DNA of 64,000 nt from Caballeronia concitans (GTDB taxonomy: Bacteria; Pseudomonadota; Gammaproteobacteria; Burkholderiales; Burkholderiaceae). Shown here one piece after another: positions 10,727-19,850 of the stretch. The notes beneath the pieces were generated by a model. It was not told the origin of the DNA. It made no database searches and worked only from the letters and a program-made list of their open reading frames with translations. Positions within the stretch are counted from its first letter, which is position 1. Each line of letters opens with the position of its first letter. The translations under genes were made by a program, and so were the position numbers. The DNA lies in contig NZ_FCNV02000017.1 in assembly GCF_001544615.1 (NCBI RefSeq), positions 29,690 to 93,689 on the forward strand, read 5' to 3'.

Positions 10727-11698
10727 TCAGGCGTCGGGAAGTATCGTGGCCTGCGCCGTATCCACGTCGCGCCGCGCGGCCGGTCTCGCCTGATGTGCTT
10801 CGCGGGCGCTCGCGCCCTGCAAGGCGTTGAAGGCGGACATCACGCGACGCACGGTCAAAAGCCGCTTCCAGAGCCGTTCTCTGAGCGCAGCGGACGGCAC
10901 CAGCGCGGGCGGCAGCACCACGGCGCCCGGTCCCCAGCCCGGCCGCCACGACCGTGCGAGGCCGCGGCGCATGAAGAGCGTGAGCGTCGGCACGCCGAGC
11001 GACGACGCCAGATGCCCCAATCCTGAATCGTTGCCGATGAACCAGCTCGATTCGGCGATCCACGTCGCGACATCGCCAAGACGCGGCAGCGCGTTGACTT
11101 CGTGCCCTTCGCGCGCGACATCGTCCCAGCCGCTCATTTCGGACGGCGAAACCAAAAAGCTGGGCAAGAGTTGACGACGCATCAGCGCGCGCGACAGCGC
11201 GAGGAACTTGTCGCGTTCCCACATCTTTTCAGGATGGCTGCCGGTCGGATGAATGGCGACGCGATTCGCGAACCGGCCGCGCATGACGCCGGCCGGCACG
11301 ACGAGCCCGTTCGAGCGCGTCACGTCGCGAAGCTGCAGCACATGCGTCGCGACATCGACGATGCGCTCCACCATGTGCTTGCTGCCGCTGTATTCGGGAA
11401 AACGGTCGAGACTGAGCGTGCGGCCCGAGCGGCTGAGCGCCGCGGCGTAGTCGGTCTTCCAGAGTTCGATCACGGTGTCGAAGGCGCCCGTGTGGCCTTC
11501 CGGTTTGCGCACGTCCACGCCGGGAAGCCAGTCCGCGAGATGTTCCGCCACCCAGCCGAACACGACCGGCCGATAACCGTTGCGGATGAGATTGTTGACG
11601 AGCACGAGCCCGATCAGGCTATCTCCGATTGGCGGCGGCAACGCCACTGCCACCGCACTGCTGGTTTCCAATCTCATTCTCGTCTTGCGCAATCGCAT
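10727..11698 (-). CDS. Glycosyltransferase family 9 (heptosyltransferase-like)
   Basis: A GT9-fold protein resembling ADP-heptose:LPS heptosyltransferases. Visible hallmarks are PPPIGDSLIGLVLVNNL near the N-terminus, VAIHPTGSHPEKMWERDKF (donor-binding region), and the GNDSGLGHLASSLGVPTLTLF loop. It therefore probably adds a sugar to LPS core or another envelope glycan, but the acceptor cannot be told. The C-terminal 35 residues are basic and Ala rich. Start is uncertain: ATG 11698 was used; a GTG at 11776 or ATG at 11677 are alternatives and none has a clear ribosome binding site. No other LPS genes are adjacent. Confidence 0.75.
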   Translation of the reverse strand: MRLRKTRMRLETSSAVAVALPPPIGDSLIGLVLVNNLIRNGYRPVVFGWVAEHLADWLPGVDVRKPEGHTGAFDTVIELWKTDYAAALSRSGRTLSLDRFPEYSGSKHMVERIVDVATHVLQLRDVTRSNGLVVPAGVMRGRFANRVAIHPTGSHPEKMWERDKFLALSRALMRRQLLPSFLVSPSEMSGWDDVAREGHEVNALPRLGDVATWIAESSWFIGNDSGLGHLASSLGVPTLTLFMRRGLARSWRPGWGPGAVVLPPALVPSAALRERLWKRLLTVRRVMSAFNALQGASAREAHQARPAARRDVDTAQATILPDA

Positions 11699-11871
11699 GA
11701 AAAGGCGCCGTGCCGGCGATGCAAGCTCGCACAGAAGCAGGAGCCAGACGGGGCCGTGCGTCACGACCCCGAACACGGAAAGTCGAGCGGCATATTACAG
11801 CAATGCGCGAAGGCTCGCCGGCCGGCCGGCGCTTCGTTGCCAAAAACGACATTGCGCCCGGCGCGAGACGC

Positions 11872-12696
11872 TTACAGCTTCTCCGTCTCGCCGCTTTTCG
11901 GCTGCCACTTCATCAGCCGCCTTTCGACCAGCGCGACGAGTCCATCGAGGACGAGCGCGAACGCCGTCAAGACGAGAATGCCGGCGAACACCGTGTTGAT
12001 ATCGAAGGTGCCTTCGGCCTGGAGAATCAGATAGCCGACGCCGCGCGCCGATCCGAGATACTCGCCCACTACCGAGCCCACGAACGCAAGCCCGACCGAC
12101 GTATGCAGGCTCGAAAAAACCCAGCTCGTCGCGCTCGGCAGATACACGTAACGCAACAACTGCTTGCGGTTCGCGCCGAGCATGCGCGCGTTGGCGAGCA
12201 CGACCGGGCTCACTTCCTTCACGCCCTGAAAGACGTTGAAGAACACGATGAAAAACACGAGCGTCACGCCGAGCGCGACCTTCGACCAGATGCCGAGCCC
12301 GAACCACACCGCGAAGATCGGCGCGAGAATCACGCGCGGCATCGAGTTGGCGGCCTTAATGTACGGATCGAGCAGCGCGCTCATCGTCGGGGCGAGCGCG
12401 AGCCAGAGCCCGACTCCGAGACCGAACACCGTGCCGATGACGAACGCCAGCACCGTTTCGATCAGCGTCACCCACAAGTGGATGTAAATCTCGCCGCCCG
12501 TGAACCATTCCCAGATGCGCACGAGCACCTTCTGCGGCTCGCCGAAGAAGAAGGCGGCCTTGTTCGCATCGTCGAAATAGAAAGGCGGCAGGAGCGTCGG
12601 ACTGGTGAGCACGTACCACAGGAAAAAGCATGCGACGAGCAGCAACCACTGCCACGCCGTCAGATTCGTTCGATTCGGGCGCAGCCTATTCCACAT
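11872..12696 (-). CDS. ABC transporter permease, SsuC/TauC type
   Basis: Inner-membrane permease of the nitrate/sulfonate/taurine (NMT1-type) ABC family. It has about six membrane spans and the EAA loop near ARMLGANRKQLLRYVYLPSA, which docks on the ATPase. The 274-residue length is normal. Its start overlaps the end of the ATPase gene by 11 bp, and the substrate-binding gene precedes both, giving a complete three-gene importer read binding protein, ATPase, permease. A CoA-transferase gene lies further upstream on the same strand. The substrate is not evident. Confidence 0.92.
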   Translation of the reverse strand: MWNRLRPNRTNLTAWQWLLLVACFFLWYVLTSPTLLPPFYFDDANKAAFFFGEPQKVLVRIWEWFTGGEIYIHLWVTLIETVLAFVIGTVFGLGVGLWLALAPTMSALLDPYIKAANSMPRVILAPIFAVWFGLGIWSKVALGVTLVFFIVFFNVFQGVKEVSPVVLANARMLGANRKQLLRYVYLPSATSWVFSSLHTSVGLAFVGSVVGEYLGSARGVGYLILQAEGTFDINTVFAGILVLTAFALVLDGLVALVERRLMKWQPKSGETEKL

Positions 12697-13519
12697 GATC
12701 GTTTTGCCTCAACTGCTGCTGATAACCCTTGAGCACTTCCTCGCGCAGCACGCCCCAGATCTGCGCATGCAATTCCACGAAACGCGGATGCGAGCGAATC
12801 TCGGCGACATCGCGCGGACGCGGCAAGTCGATCGTGAACTCGCCGATCGGATGCGTCCCCGGTCCCGCCGACAGCACGACGACGCGATCGGACATCGAAA
12901 TGGCCTCGTCGAGATCGTGCGTGATGAAAAGCACCGCCTTGCGCTTCGCGGCCCACAGATCGAGCAACTCGTTCTCCATGAGCTGGCGCGTCTGAATGTC
13001 GAGCGCGGAGAACGGCTCGTCCATCAGGATGATGTCGGGATCGAGAATCAGCGTCTGCGCCATCGCGACGCGCTTTCGCATGCCGCCCGACAGTTGATGC
13101 GGATAGCGGTCGCCGAAGCCGCCCAAGCCCACGCGCTTGAGCCATTCCTCGCCGCGCGCATGGGCTTCGGCCTGAGGCACGCCCTGGAACACGAGGCCCG
13201 CGGTCACGTTGTCGAGCGCGGAGCGCCAGGGCATCAGGGCGTCGGCCTGAAACATGTAGCCCGCGCGCCGGTTGATGCCCTTCAGCGGCTCGCCGAACAC
13301 GCTCACCGAGCCCGACGAAGGCTGCAACAATCCCGCCGATACGTTCAGCAGCGTGGACTTGCCGCATCCCGTCGGGCCGACGACGGACACGAACTCGCCC
13401 GGCGCGATGACGAGATTCGTATCCCGGACGGCTGTGTAGCGGTCCTTGCGGCTCTCCCGCGAGGCGAACGTGCAGGTCACATCTTGTAGCGCGAGCGCGT
13501 GAGTCGACGGTGAATTCAT
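12686..13519 (-). CDS. ABC transporter ATP-binding protein, SsuB/TauB type
   Basis: The ATPase of the importer. Walker A is GPTGCGKSTLL, the signature is LSGGMRKRVAMAQ, and Walker B with the catalytic glutamate is IILMDEPFSALD; the H-loop is FITHDLDEAI. At 277 residues it is full length. Only three bases separate its start from the stop of the substrate-binding gene, which implies a single transcript. Confidence 0.95.
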   Translation of the reverse strand: MNSPSTHALALQDVTCTFASRESRKDRYTAVRDTNLVIAPGEFVSVVGPTGCGKSTLLNVSAGLLQPSSGSVSVFGEPLKGINRRAGYMFQADALMPWRSALDNVTAGLVFQGVPQAEAHARGEEWLKRVGLGGFGDRYPHQLSGGMRKRVAMAQTLILDPDIILMDEPFSALDIQTRQLMENELLDLWAAKRKAVLFITHDLDEAISMSDRVVVLSAGPGTHPIGEFTIDLPRPRDVAEIRSHPRFVELHAQIWGVLREEVLKGYQQQLRQNDHVE

Positions 13520-13522
13520 CGC

Positions 13523-14560
13523 TTACGCCTTGACGGTCGCGAGCGCCTTCTTCACGAAGTCGTTGGTCCACGTCTTGGAGACGTCGATCGGCTTGCCCTT
13601 CACGGTTTCGTCGAACGCCTGCAGCGTCTTCAGCGACGTCGCCGGGCCGTCTTCCGGCATCAGCCCGTCCGGCGACATGGCTTCCTTCACGTGTTGCCAC
13701 GAATCCAGATACAGCGCGCGATCGCCGAGCAGATAGCCTTCCGGCACCGTCGCGATCAATTCCTTGCCCGACGCCGTCTGCAGCCACTTCAGCGCGCGGA
13801 CCATCGCGTTGGTGAGCGCCTGCGTCGTGTTCGGATTCTTGTTGATGAAGCTCTGCGACGTATAGAGACAGCCCGCCGGCATGTTGCCGCCGAACACGGT
13901 CTTCGTATCGGCGAGCGTGCGCGTGTCCGAGACGATGCGGATATCGCCCGCGCGGTCGAGCTTCGTCATCACGGGATCGAGGTTGGCCATCGCATCGATC
14001 TGGCCGGATTGCATCGCGGCGATCGCGCCCGCTCCCGCGCCCACGCCGATGAACGACACATCGCTCGCCTTCAGCCCCGCTTTCGCGAGCACGAAGCTCG
14101 CCATGATCGATGTCGACGATCCCGGCGCCGTCACGCCGATCTTCTTACCCTTTAAATCCGCGACGGACTTGTAGTTCGGCATCGCCTTCTTCGATACGGC
14201 GAGCACGATCTGCGGCGCGCGGCCTTGCAGCACGAACTCGCGGAAATACTGGTTCTTCGCCTGCAACAGAAGCGTGTGTTCGAATGCGCCCGATACGACA
14301 TCGGCGCTGCCGCCGACCGCCGCCTGCAACGCCTTCGCGCCGCCCGCGAAGTCCGCGATTTCGATCTCGAGCCCTTCGTCCTTGAAGTAACCGCGTCGCT
14401 CCGCGATGGTGAGCGGCAGATAGTAGAAGAGATTCTTGCCGCCGACCGCGATCGAAACCTTGGTCTGCTCAGGCTTGCCTTGTGCAAACGCGAGCGGCAA
14501 GCCCGACATTGCACCACTCGCGAGCACGGCGCTGCTCGCGATGAACGTTCTGCGCTTCAT
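13523..14560 (-). CDS. ABC transporter substrate-binding protein, NMT1/THI5-like
   Basis: Periplasmic binding protein of the NMT1 family, 345 residues. The N-terminus MKRRTFIASS followed by a hydrophobic stretch and AFAQG looks like a twin-arginine-type signal. The mature part has the two-lobe NMT1 pattern (LTIAERRGYFKDEGLEIEI near the start, then DLKGKKIGVTAPGSSTS). This family covers sulfonates, nitrate, taurine, pyrimidine precursors and aromatic acids, so the ligand is open. A CoA-transferase gene 71 bp upstream may point to an organic acid. Confidence 0.9.
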   Translation of the reverse strand: MKRRTFIASSAVLASGAMSGLPLAFAQGKPEQTKVSIAVGGKNLFYYLPLTIAERRGYFKDEGLEIEIADFAGGAKALQAAVGGSADVVSGAFEHTLLLQAKNQYFREFVLQGRAPQIVLAVSKKAMPNYKSVADLKGKKIGVTAPGSSTSIMASFVLAKAGLKASDVSFIGVGAGAGAIAAMQSGQIDAMANLDPVMTKLDRAGDIRIVSDTRTLADTKTVFGGNMPAGCLYTSQSFINKNPNTTQALTNAMVRALKWLQTASGKELIATVPEGYLLGDRALYLDSWQHVKEAMSPDGLMPEDGPATSLKTLQAFDETVKGKPIDVSKTWTNDFVKKALATVKA

Positions 14561-14631
14561 CGTTGTTCGTCTCCTATTCCTTGCAACGTTCGTTGCCGGA
14601 TGTTTTTTTCGTTTGCGCGGCGTGTGCGCGC

Positions 14632-15837
14632 CTAGATGACCTTGGCCGCTCTCAGCCGCGCGATATCGTCAGGATGATACCCAAGCGTTTGAAGTACTTC
14701 ATCGGTATGTTCACCGAGTCGAGGACCGAGCCAGCGCGTCTCGCCGGGCGTTTCCGAGAGCTTCGGCGTGACGTTCGGCAGCGTGATCTCGCGACCGTCC
14801 TGCCACGGAAAGCGTTGCAGCATCTGGCGCGCGATGTACTGCGGATCGGCGAACATGTCGGCGACGCTGTAGATGCGTCCCGCGGGCACGTCGGCGGCGT
14901 TGAGCACGGCGAGCGCTTCGTCGATGCTGCGCGTCGCGAGCCAGGCGGCGATGGCGTCGTCGATTTCCTGCGTGCGCGGCACGCGGCCATCGTTGGAGGC
15001 GAGCGCGGGATCGTCGGCGAGATCCGCGCGGTCGATCGCGGTCATCAGGCGCTTGAAGATCGGATCGCTGTTGCCGCCGATCACGATGCTTCCATCGCGG
15101 CACGGATACGTATTCGACGGCACGATGCCCGGCAGCGACGCGCCCGTGCGCTCGCGCACGAGCCCATAGACGCCGTATTCGGGCACGACGCTCTCCATCA
15201 TGTTGAAGACGGCTTCATAGAGCGCGACGTCCACCACCTGCCCCTTGCCGCCGTTCACTTGCCGATGATGCAGCGCCATCAACGCGCCGATCACGCCGTG
15301 CAGCGCCGCGATGGAATCGCCGATCGAAATGCCGATGCGCGGCGGCGGCAAATCCGGATAGCCGGTGATATGACGCAGGCCGCCCATCGATTCGGCGATC
15401 GCGCCGAAGCCCGGCCGATCGCGATACGGCCCGGTCTGCCCGTAGCCGGAGAGCCGCACCATCACGAGGCCGGGGTTCTCGGCGGACAGGACTTCATAGC
15501 CGAGGCCGAGCTTTTCGAGCAGACCGGGCCGAAAGTTCTCGACGACGATATCGGCTTCCTTCGCCAGCCGCCGCACGATCTCCTTGCCCTCTTCCGCCTT
15601 GAGATTGACCGTCACCGATTTCTTGTTGCGCGCCTGCACCGCCCACCACAGCGACGTGCCGCCCACTTCGGGATACAGCTTGCGCCACTTGCGCAGCGGA
15701 TCGCCGCCGTTCGGATCTTCGATCTTGATGACATCCGCGCCGAACTCGCCCATGAAGCGCGCGGCGAACGGCCCGGCGATGAGCGTGCCCAGTTCGAGCA
15801 CCTTGACACCGGCAAGCGGCCCGGTCGTTGCGGTCAT
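14632..15837 (-). CDS. Class III CoA-transferase, CaiB/BaiF family
   Basis: A 401-residue family III CoA-transferase, which moves CoA between carboxylic acids (formyl-, succinyl-, carnitinyl- and similar CoA esters). The N-terminal VKVLELGTLIAGPFAARFMGEFGADVIKIE, the VVENFRPG segment and the catalytic aspartate region (near RPGFGAIAESMGGL) are all typical. The start at 15837 has AAGGAGACGAG just upstream, deciding against an upstream in-frame ATG at 15873. It is followed 71 bp later by the NMT1-type ABC operon on the same strand. Donor and acceptor acids are unknown. Confidence 0.9.
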   Translation of the reverse strand: MTATTGPLAGVKVLELGTLIAGPFAARFMGEFGADVIKIEDPNGGDPLRKWRKLYPEVGGTSLWWAVQARNKKSVTVNLKAEEGKEIVRRLAKEADIVVENFRPGLLEKLGLGYEVLSAENPGLVMVRLSGYGQTGPYRDRPGFGAIAESMGGLRHITGYPDLPPPRIGISIGDSIAALHGVIGALMALHHRQVNGGKGQVVDVALYEAVFNMMESVVPEYGVYGLVRERTGASLPGIVPSNTYPCRDGSIVIGGNSDPIFKRLMTAIDRADLADDPALASNDGRVPRTQEIDDAIAAWLATRSIDEALAVLNAADVPAGRIYSVADMFADPQYIARQMLQRFPWQDGREITLPNVTPKLSETPGETRWLGPRLGEHTDEVLQTLGYHPDDIARLRAAKVI

Positions 15838-15925
15838 TCTCGTCTCCTTGTGTCGGCTCCGGTGTTGGAGCACCGGCCCGCCTGTTCGATTTGTTTATGT
15901 CACGAGGGCCTTTCCTTGCACGACT

Positions 15926-16162
15926 TCAGAGCGGCTTGAAGCGCGGCGTGCCGTCTTCGAGCGACTCGTCGAACATCGCGGTCGGCCGTACCCACAGGCC
16001 GCGCTCATGCGGCCAGAGATGTTCATAGACCGTCATTTCTTCTTCGGTCTCGGAATGCCGCGCGACGCCGATCACGCGATAAAGCCCGCCCTTGTAATGC
16101 CGATGCGTGGCAAGCGCGAGTGCTTCGGATTCTGTCATGGTGGATTGATCCTGCTGATTCAT
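15926..16162 (-). CDS. DUF1653 family protein
   Basis: A small 78-residue protein with the DUF1653 core ([28 protein letters not shown] and the final [11 protein letters not shown]). Function is unknown. Its ATG at 16162 overlaps the recR stop by four bases (ATGA), so it is translationally coupled to recR; an internal ATG at 16138 would give 70 residues. The tight coupling to recR suggests co-expression with a recombination-repair operon but does not show the same role. Confidence 0.85.
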   Translation of the reverse strand: MNQQDQSTMTESEALALATHRHYKGGLYRVIGVARHSETEEEMTVYEHLWPHERGLWVRPTAMFDESLEDGTPRFKPL

Positions 16163-16755
16163 ACGGAACGGCGATCGATCATCGCGCGCGCGATGGTGCC
16201 CGCATCGACGTATTCGAGTTCGCCGCCCACCGGCACGCCGCGCGCGAGCCGCGTCACCTTCAGCCCTTTCGACTTGAGCGTCTGCGCGAGGTAATGCGCG
16301 GTGGCTTCGCCTTCGTTCGTGAAGTTGGTGGCGAGCACCACTTCCTGCACGACGCCGTCGAGCGCGCGGTTGATGAGCCGGTCGAAGTGAATTTCCTTCG
16401 GACCGATTCCGTCGAGCGGGCTGAGCCTGCCCATCAGCACGAAATAGAGCCCGCGATACGTGAGCGTCTGCTCCAGCATGATCTGATCGGCGGGCGTTTC
16501 GACGACGCACAGCAAGGCCGGATCACGCTCTTCGTCGAGGCAGACTTCGCAGATGGCCGCCTCGGTGAACGTGTTGCACTTCTCGCAGTGGCGCAGATGC
16601 TCGGTCGCGAACAAGAGCGACTGGCCGAGCTTCTCGGCGCCCGCGCGGTCGTGCTGCATCAGGTGATACGCCATGCGCTGCGCCGACTTGGGACCGACGC
16701 CGGGCAGCGCGCGCAGCGCTGCCACGAGCGCCGACAGGGCGGAAGGTTGTTTCAT
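16159..16755 (-). CDS. recR: Recombination mediator RecR
   Basis: With RecF and RecO, RecR loads RecA at gaps. The order is an N-terminal helix-hairpin-helix ([19 protein letters not shown]), a Cys4 zinc finger (CEKCNTF and CEVC), a Toprim domain ([16 protein letters not shown] onward) and the C-terminal Walker-B-like part ([18 protein letters not shown]). The 198-residue length is standard. It stands in the dnaX-ybaB-recR order found widely in bacteria. Confidence 0.97.
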   Translation of the reverse strand: MKQPSALSALVAALRALPGVGPKSAQRMAYHLMQHDRAGAEKLGQSLLFATEHLRHCEKCNTFTEAAICEVCLDEERDPALLCVVETPADQIMLEQTLTYRGLYFVLMGRLSPLDGIGPKEIHFDRLINRALDGVVQEVVLATNFTNEGEATAHYLAQTLKSKGLKVTRLARGVPVGGELEYVDAGTIARAMIDRRSV

Positions 16756-16793
16756 GTGTCCTCATGACGCGCCCCGCTCGGAGGCGCGCGGAT

Positions 16794-17120
16794 TTAGAAC
16801 GGCAGCTTGAAGCCGGGCGGCATCGGCATGCCGGCCGTCATGCCGCTCATCTTTTCCTGCGTGGTGGCTTCGGCCTTGCGCACGGCGTCGTTGAACGCGG
16901 CGGCGACGAGGTCTTCGAGCATGTCCTTGTCGTCGGCGAGCAGGCTCGGGTCGATTGACACACGCTTCACGTCGTTCTTGCAGGTCATCGTCACCTTCAC
17001 GAGACCGGCGCCCGACTGGCCCTCGACTTCGATCAGCGCGAGCTGGTCCTGCATCTTCTTCATGTTTTCCTGCATCTGCTGAGCTTGTTTCATCAGCCCG
17101 GCGAGTTGGTTCTTCATCAT
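16794..17120 (-). CDS. ybaB: YbaB/EbfC family nucleoid-associated protein
   Basis: A 108-residue DNA-binding, nucleoid-associated protein. It starts with the amphipathic helix [19 protein letters not shown], followed by the strand region [29 protein letters not shown] typical of the dimer fold, and ends in a Gly/Met/Pro-rich tail. It is located between dnaX and recR, as in most bacteria. Confidence 0.95.
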   Translation of the reverse strand: MMKNQLAGLMKQAQQMQENMKKMQDQLALIEVEGQSGAGLVKVTMTCKNDVKRVSIDPSLLADDKDMLEDLVAAAFNDAVRKAEATTQEKMSGMTAGMPMPPGFKLPF

Positions 17121-17163
17121 GGTTCGGCTCCTTCCTGAAAAGCGGATATGCGGATGGCGACAA

Positions 17164-17189
17164 GCGCGCCGCCACGTACGGCGGCGCGC
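17164..17189 (-). terminator. GC-rich hairpin between dnaX and ybaB
   Basis: A perfect 10-bp stem (GCGCGCCGCC / GGCGGCGCGC) around a 6-base loop lies just after the dnaX stop. Read on the minus strand it is followed only by TTGT, so it is a weak terminator or attenuator that could lower ybaB-recR expression, or an mRNA 3' stabiliser. Confidence 0.5.
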
Positions 17190-17195
17190 CTTTTC

Positions 17196-19550
17196 TTACT
17201 GTGCTTGCTGGGCCTGCTGTGCGGACGCGCCCGATGCGAGCGGTTTGATCGAACCTTCGACGATGCTCGCGCCGAAATCGCGGATCAGCGACTGCACGAA
17301 CGGATCGCGCTCGATCTCCTGCTCGGCTTCCTGCTGGCGCTTCGCGCGTTCGACGGCATCGAGCGCGGCGGCGGTGCGACGCACCGGTCCGACGTCGACC
17401 TTGACCTCGACCGTGCGGCCGAGCTTGTCGGCGAGCGCCGCCTTGAGCTTCGCGACGTGCGCGTTGTCGGCGTACATCTGCACCGCGACCGAAAGCGTGA
17501 CGGAATTTGCGTCGCAGGCGGTCAGTTCGCTATTGAACGCGAGCTGGTAAGCGACGCCCTTGAGCGGCAGTTCGACGGCAATCGCGGCCCATTCGACCGC
17601 GACGCCGAGGGCATCGAGCGGCACGGCGGGCGGCAGCGGCGTCGTATCGACTTTCGGCGCGGCCTTGGGCGCGGGACTGGCGTTAAAGCGCATGTCGTCG
17701 GGACCGCTGTCGAACGCGGGCACGAAGCCGTCATCGGGCGGCATGAAGTAGTCATCTTCCGACAACGCCGGCGGATAGTCGTCCGGCGGCATGTCCTCCC
17801 AAGGCGGGACGACCTTCGCGGCGGCCTTGGGCTGCGGTTGGGACGCGGCGGCGGGCGGCGTGGGTGTGTCGCGACGCGGGGTCGGCACCGGGACTTGCAC
17901 GGCCGGCTTGCTGGCGGGCTTCGGCGCGGCGGGCTTCGTGGCTGCCGGAGCATTTGCGGAAACCGCCGATCCCCCGCGCGCCCCGCGATCCGACGATAAC
18001 TTCATGCCCGCGCTGCGCAGCACTTCGAGCGCGGCGCTTGCACCGCTTCTGGCGCTCGACACGGCGGGATTGGCCGGCTGCGCTTCGGTTGGGCTTTGCG
18101 TTTGATTCGCGGCGGCGTCCGCTGCCTGCCGGGCGGCTGCGGGAAGCGGCGCGGATGCGGCGGGCGGTTCGTCCGTCGCGTGACTCTGCTCGACTGCGCG
18201 CGTCGCGACGACCAGCGGGGCGTCAGTAGCCGTTGCGACCGCGGCTGGCGCATCCGCCGCACTTTGCGCAGCCGGCTCTTCCGCCCGCGACGGCTTCACG
18301 CCAGCCGCAGGTTCAGGCCGATCAGCCGCTGCAACATTCGTCGCTTTCGCCGAAACCGGCGCCGGCGCGACCGCACGCTCGGCCATCGATCCGGCGAGCG
18401 CGGCGCTTCGCTGTCCCTTCGCCGCTTGCGGCGCGCTGACGGCGACTCCGCCGCCGCCCGGCCCGCCCGCCGGCTCGAACGCCAGCATGCGCAGGAGCGT
18501 CATCGTGAAGCCGGCGTATTCGTCGGGCGCGAGGCCCAGTTCGCCGCGCCCCACCGTCGCGATCTGATAGAACAGCTGCACGTGCTCGGCGGAAAGCATT
18601 TCCGCGAAGCGCCGGATGTCCGCGGCTTCCGGCCACTCGTCCAGCACCGACGACGGCGCGAACTGCGCCCATGCGATCCGATGCAGCAGGCTCGCCAGAT
18701 CCTGCAGCGCCGTCGAAAACGACAGGCTGCGCAGCGCCATTTCATCGGCGATGGCGAGCACGCCTGCGCCATCGCTCGCGGCGAGGGCATCGATCAGGCG
18801 AATGAGATAGCTCTGATCGAGCGCGCCGAGCATGCCGCGCACGGCTTCCTCGGTGACCTCGTTCGCCGAATACGCGATAGCCTGATCGGTCAGCGAAAGC
18901 GCGTCGCGCATGCTGCCGTCCGCCGCGCGCGACAAAAGCCGCAGCGCCTGCGGCTCGAACGTGATCTGCTCCTGCTGAAGAATGTTCTCCAGATGCGAAA
19001 CGATATGTCCCGCCGGCATCTGCTTCAGATTGAACTGAAGGCAGCGCGAGAGCACCGTGACCGGGATCTTCTGCGGATCGGTGGTCGCGAGAATGAACTT
19101 CACGTGCGGCGGCGGTTCTTCCAGCGTCTTCAGCATCGCGTTGAAGGCGTGGTTCGTCAGCATGTGAACTTCGTCGATCATATAGACCTTGAAGCGCGCA
19201 TCGACGGGCGCATAGACCGCGCGCTCCAGCAAGGCGGCCATTTCATCGACGCCACGGTTGCTTGCCGCATCCATTTCAACGTAATCGACGAAACGGCCCT
19301 CGTCGATTTCCCGGCACGCGCGGCACACGCCGCACGGCTTCGACGTCACGCCGGTTTCACAGTTGAGCGCCTTCGCGAAGATGCGCGAGAGCGTCGTCTT
19401 GCCGACGCCGCGCGTGCCTGTAAAGAGATACGCGTGATGCAGGCGGCCGCCGTCGAGCGCGTGCGTGAGCGCCCGAACGACATGCTCCTGGCCGACGAGC
19501 GACTCGAACGATTTCGGCCGCCATTTGCGTGCGAGAACTTGATAGGTCAT
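17196..19550 (-). CDS. dnaX: DNA polymerase III subunits tau/gamma
   Basis: The clamp-loader ATPase that organises the replisome. Residues 1-370 or so are the AAA+ part: Walker A TGTRGVGKTTLSRIFAK, zinc module CETGVTSKPCGVCRAC, and DEVHMLTNHAFNAMLK. A Pro/Ala-rich linker of about 270 residues follows, then the C-terminal tau region for DnaE and DnaB contact. The start at MTYQVLARKWRP (19550) was chosen over an upstream ATG at 19583. At 784 residues it is longer than E. coli tau (643). I see no A-rich slippery site in the coding strand, so gamma production by the E. coli mechanism is unlikely. Confidence 0.96.
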   Translation of the reverse strand: MTYQVLARKWRPKSFESLVGQEHVVRALTHALDGGRLHHAYLFTGTRGVGKTTLSRIFAKALNCETGVTSKPCGVCRACREIDEGRFVDYVEMDAASNRGVDEMAALLERAVYAPVDARFKVYMIDEVHMLTNHAFNAMLKTLEEPPPHVKFILATTDPQKIPVTVLSRCLQFNLKQMPAGHIVSHLENILQQEQITFEPQALRLLSRAADGSMRDALSLTDQAIAYSANEVTEEAVRGMLGALDQSYLIRLIDALAASDGAGVLAIADEMALRSLSFSTALQDLASLLHRIAWAQFAPSSVLDEWPEAADIRRFAEMLSAEHVQLFYQIATVGRGELGLAPDEYAGFTMTLLRMLAFEPAGGPGGGGVAVSAPQAAKGQRSAALAGSMAERAVAPAPVSAKATNVAAADRPEPAAGVKPSRAEEPAAQSAADAPAAVATATDAPLVVATRAVEQSHATDEPPAASAPLPAAARQAADAAANQTQSPTEAQPANPAVSSARSGASAALEVLRSAGMKLSSDRGARGGSAVSANAPAATKPAAPKPASKPAVQVPVPTPRRDTPTPPAAASQPQPKAAAKVVPPWEDMPPDDYPPALSEDDYFMPPDDGFVPAFDSGPDDMRFNASPAPKAAPKVDTTPLPPAVPLDALGVAVEWAAIAVELPLKGVAYQLAFNSELTACDANSVTLSVAVQMYADNAHVAKLKAALADKLGRTVEVKVDVGPVRRTAAALDAVERAKRQQEAEQEIERDPFVQSLIRDFGASIVEGSIKPLASGASAQQAQQAQ

Positions 19551-19741
19551 GCGCGAAATTGTATCAGCAACGACTTGGGGCAAACGCCGTTCGGACGGGC
19601 GATGCAGGCGTCGGGAAGGTCTCTTCCGGCACGAAGACGAAAACGCAAACGCGCGCGATAAAGCCGCCGCCCGGGCCGAAGATAACGATATAGATGGGGG
19701 AGAAACTACAGAAGAAAAGCGCGCAGAAAAAAGCGGAAGGT

Positions 19742-19837
19742 GACGAGCCCGACCCTCGGCACTGGTGGAAAACGGCTGTGGCTGCTTCGTTCCCGACCTG
19801 ACCAGGTTGACCGCGCCACCATGCGAGGAGGCCCGTC
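19742..19837 (-). ncRNA. ffs: Signal recognition particle 4.5S RNA
   Basis: The RNA scaffold of the bacterial SRP. The conserved Ffh-binding hairpin is plain on the minus strand: GGTCAGGTCGGGAACGAAGCAGCCA carries the GGAA-type tetraloop side and internal loop (given in two parts: GGTCAGGTC and GAAGCAGCC). The ends GACGGGCC and GGCTCGTC pair completely, fixing the limits to about 96 nt. It lies just upstream of dnaX on the same strand, as in related genomes. Confidence 0.93.
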
Positions 19838-19844
19838 ACGTCGA

Positions 19845-19850
19845 ATTGTA
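19845..19850 (-). promoter_or_regulatory. Extended -10 of the 4.5S RNA promoter
   Basis: TGATACAAT on the minus strand is an extended -10 (TG-n-TACAAT) ending 7-8 bases before the inferred 5' end of the 4.5S RNA. A weak -35 (TTCCGG) lies 18 bp upstream. Confidence 0.65.

Noticed and set aside
17164-17189. Strong intrinsic terminator after dnaX
   Set aside because: The stem is perfect but the following T-run is only TTGT, so I list it as a weak hairpin and not as a firm terminator.
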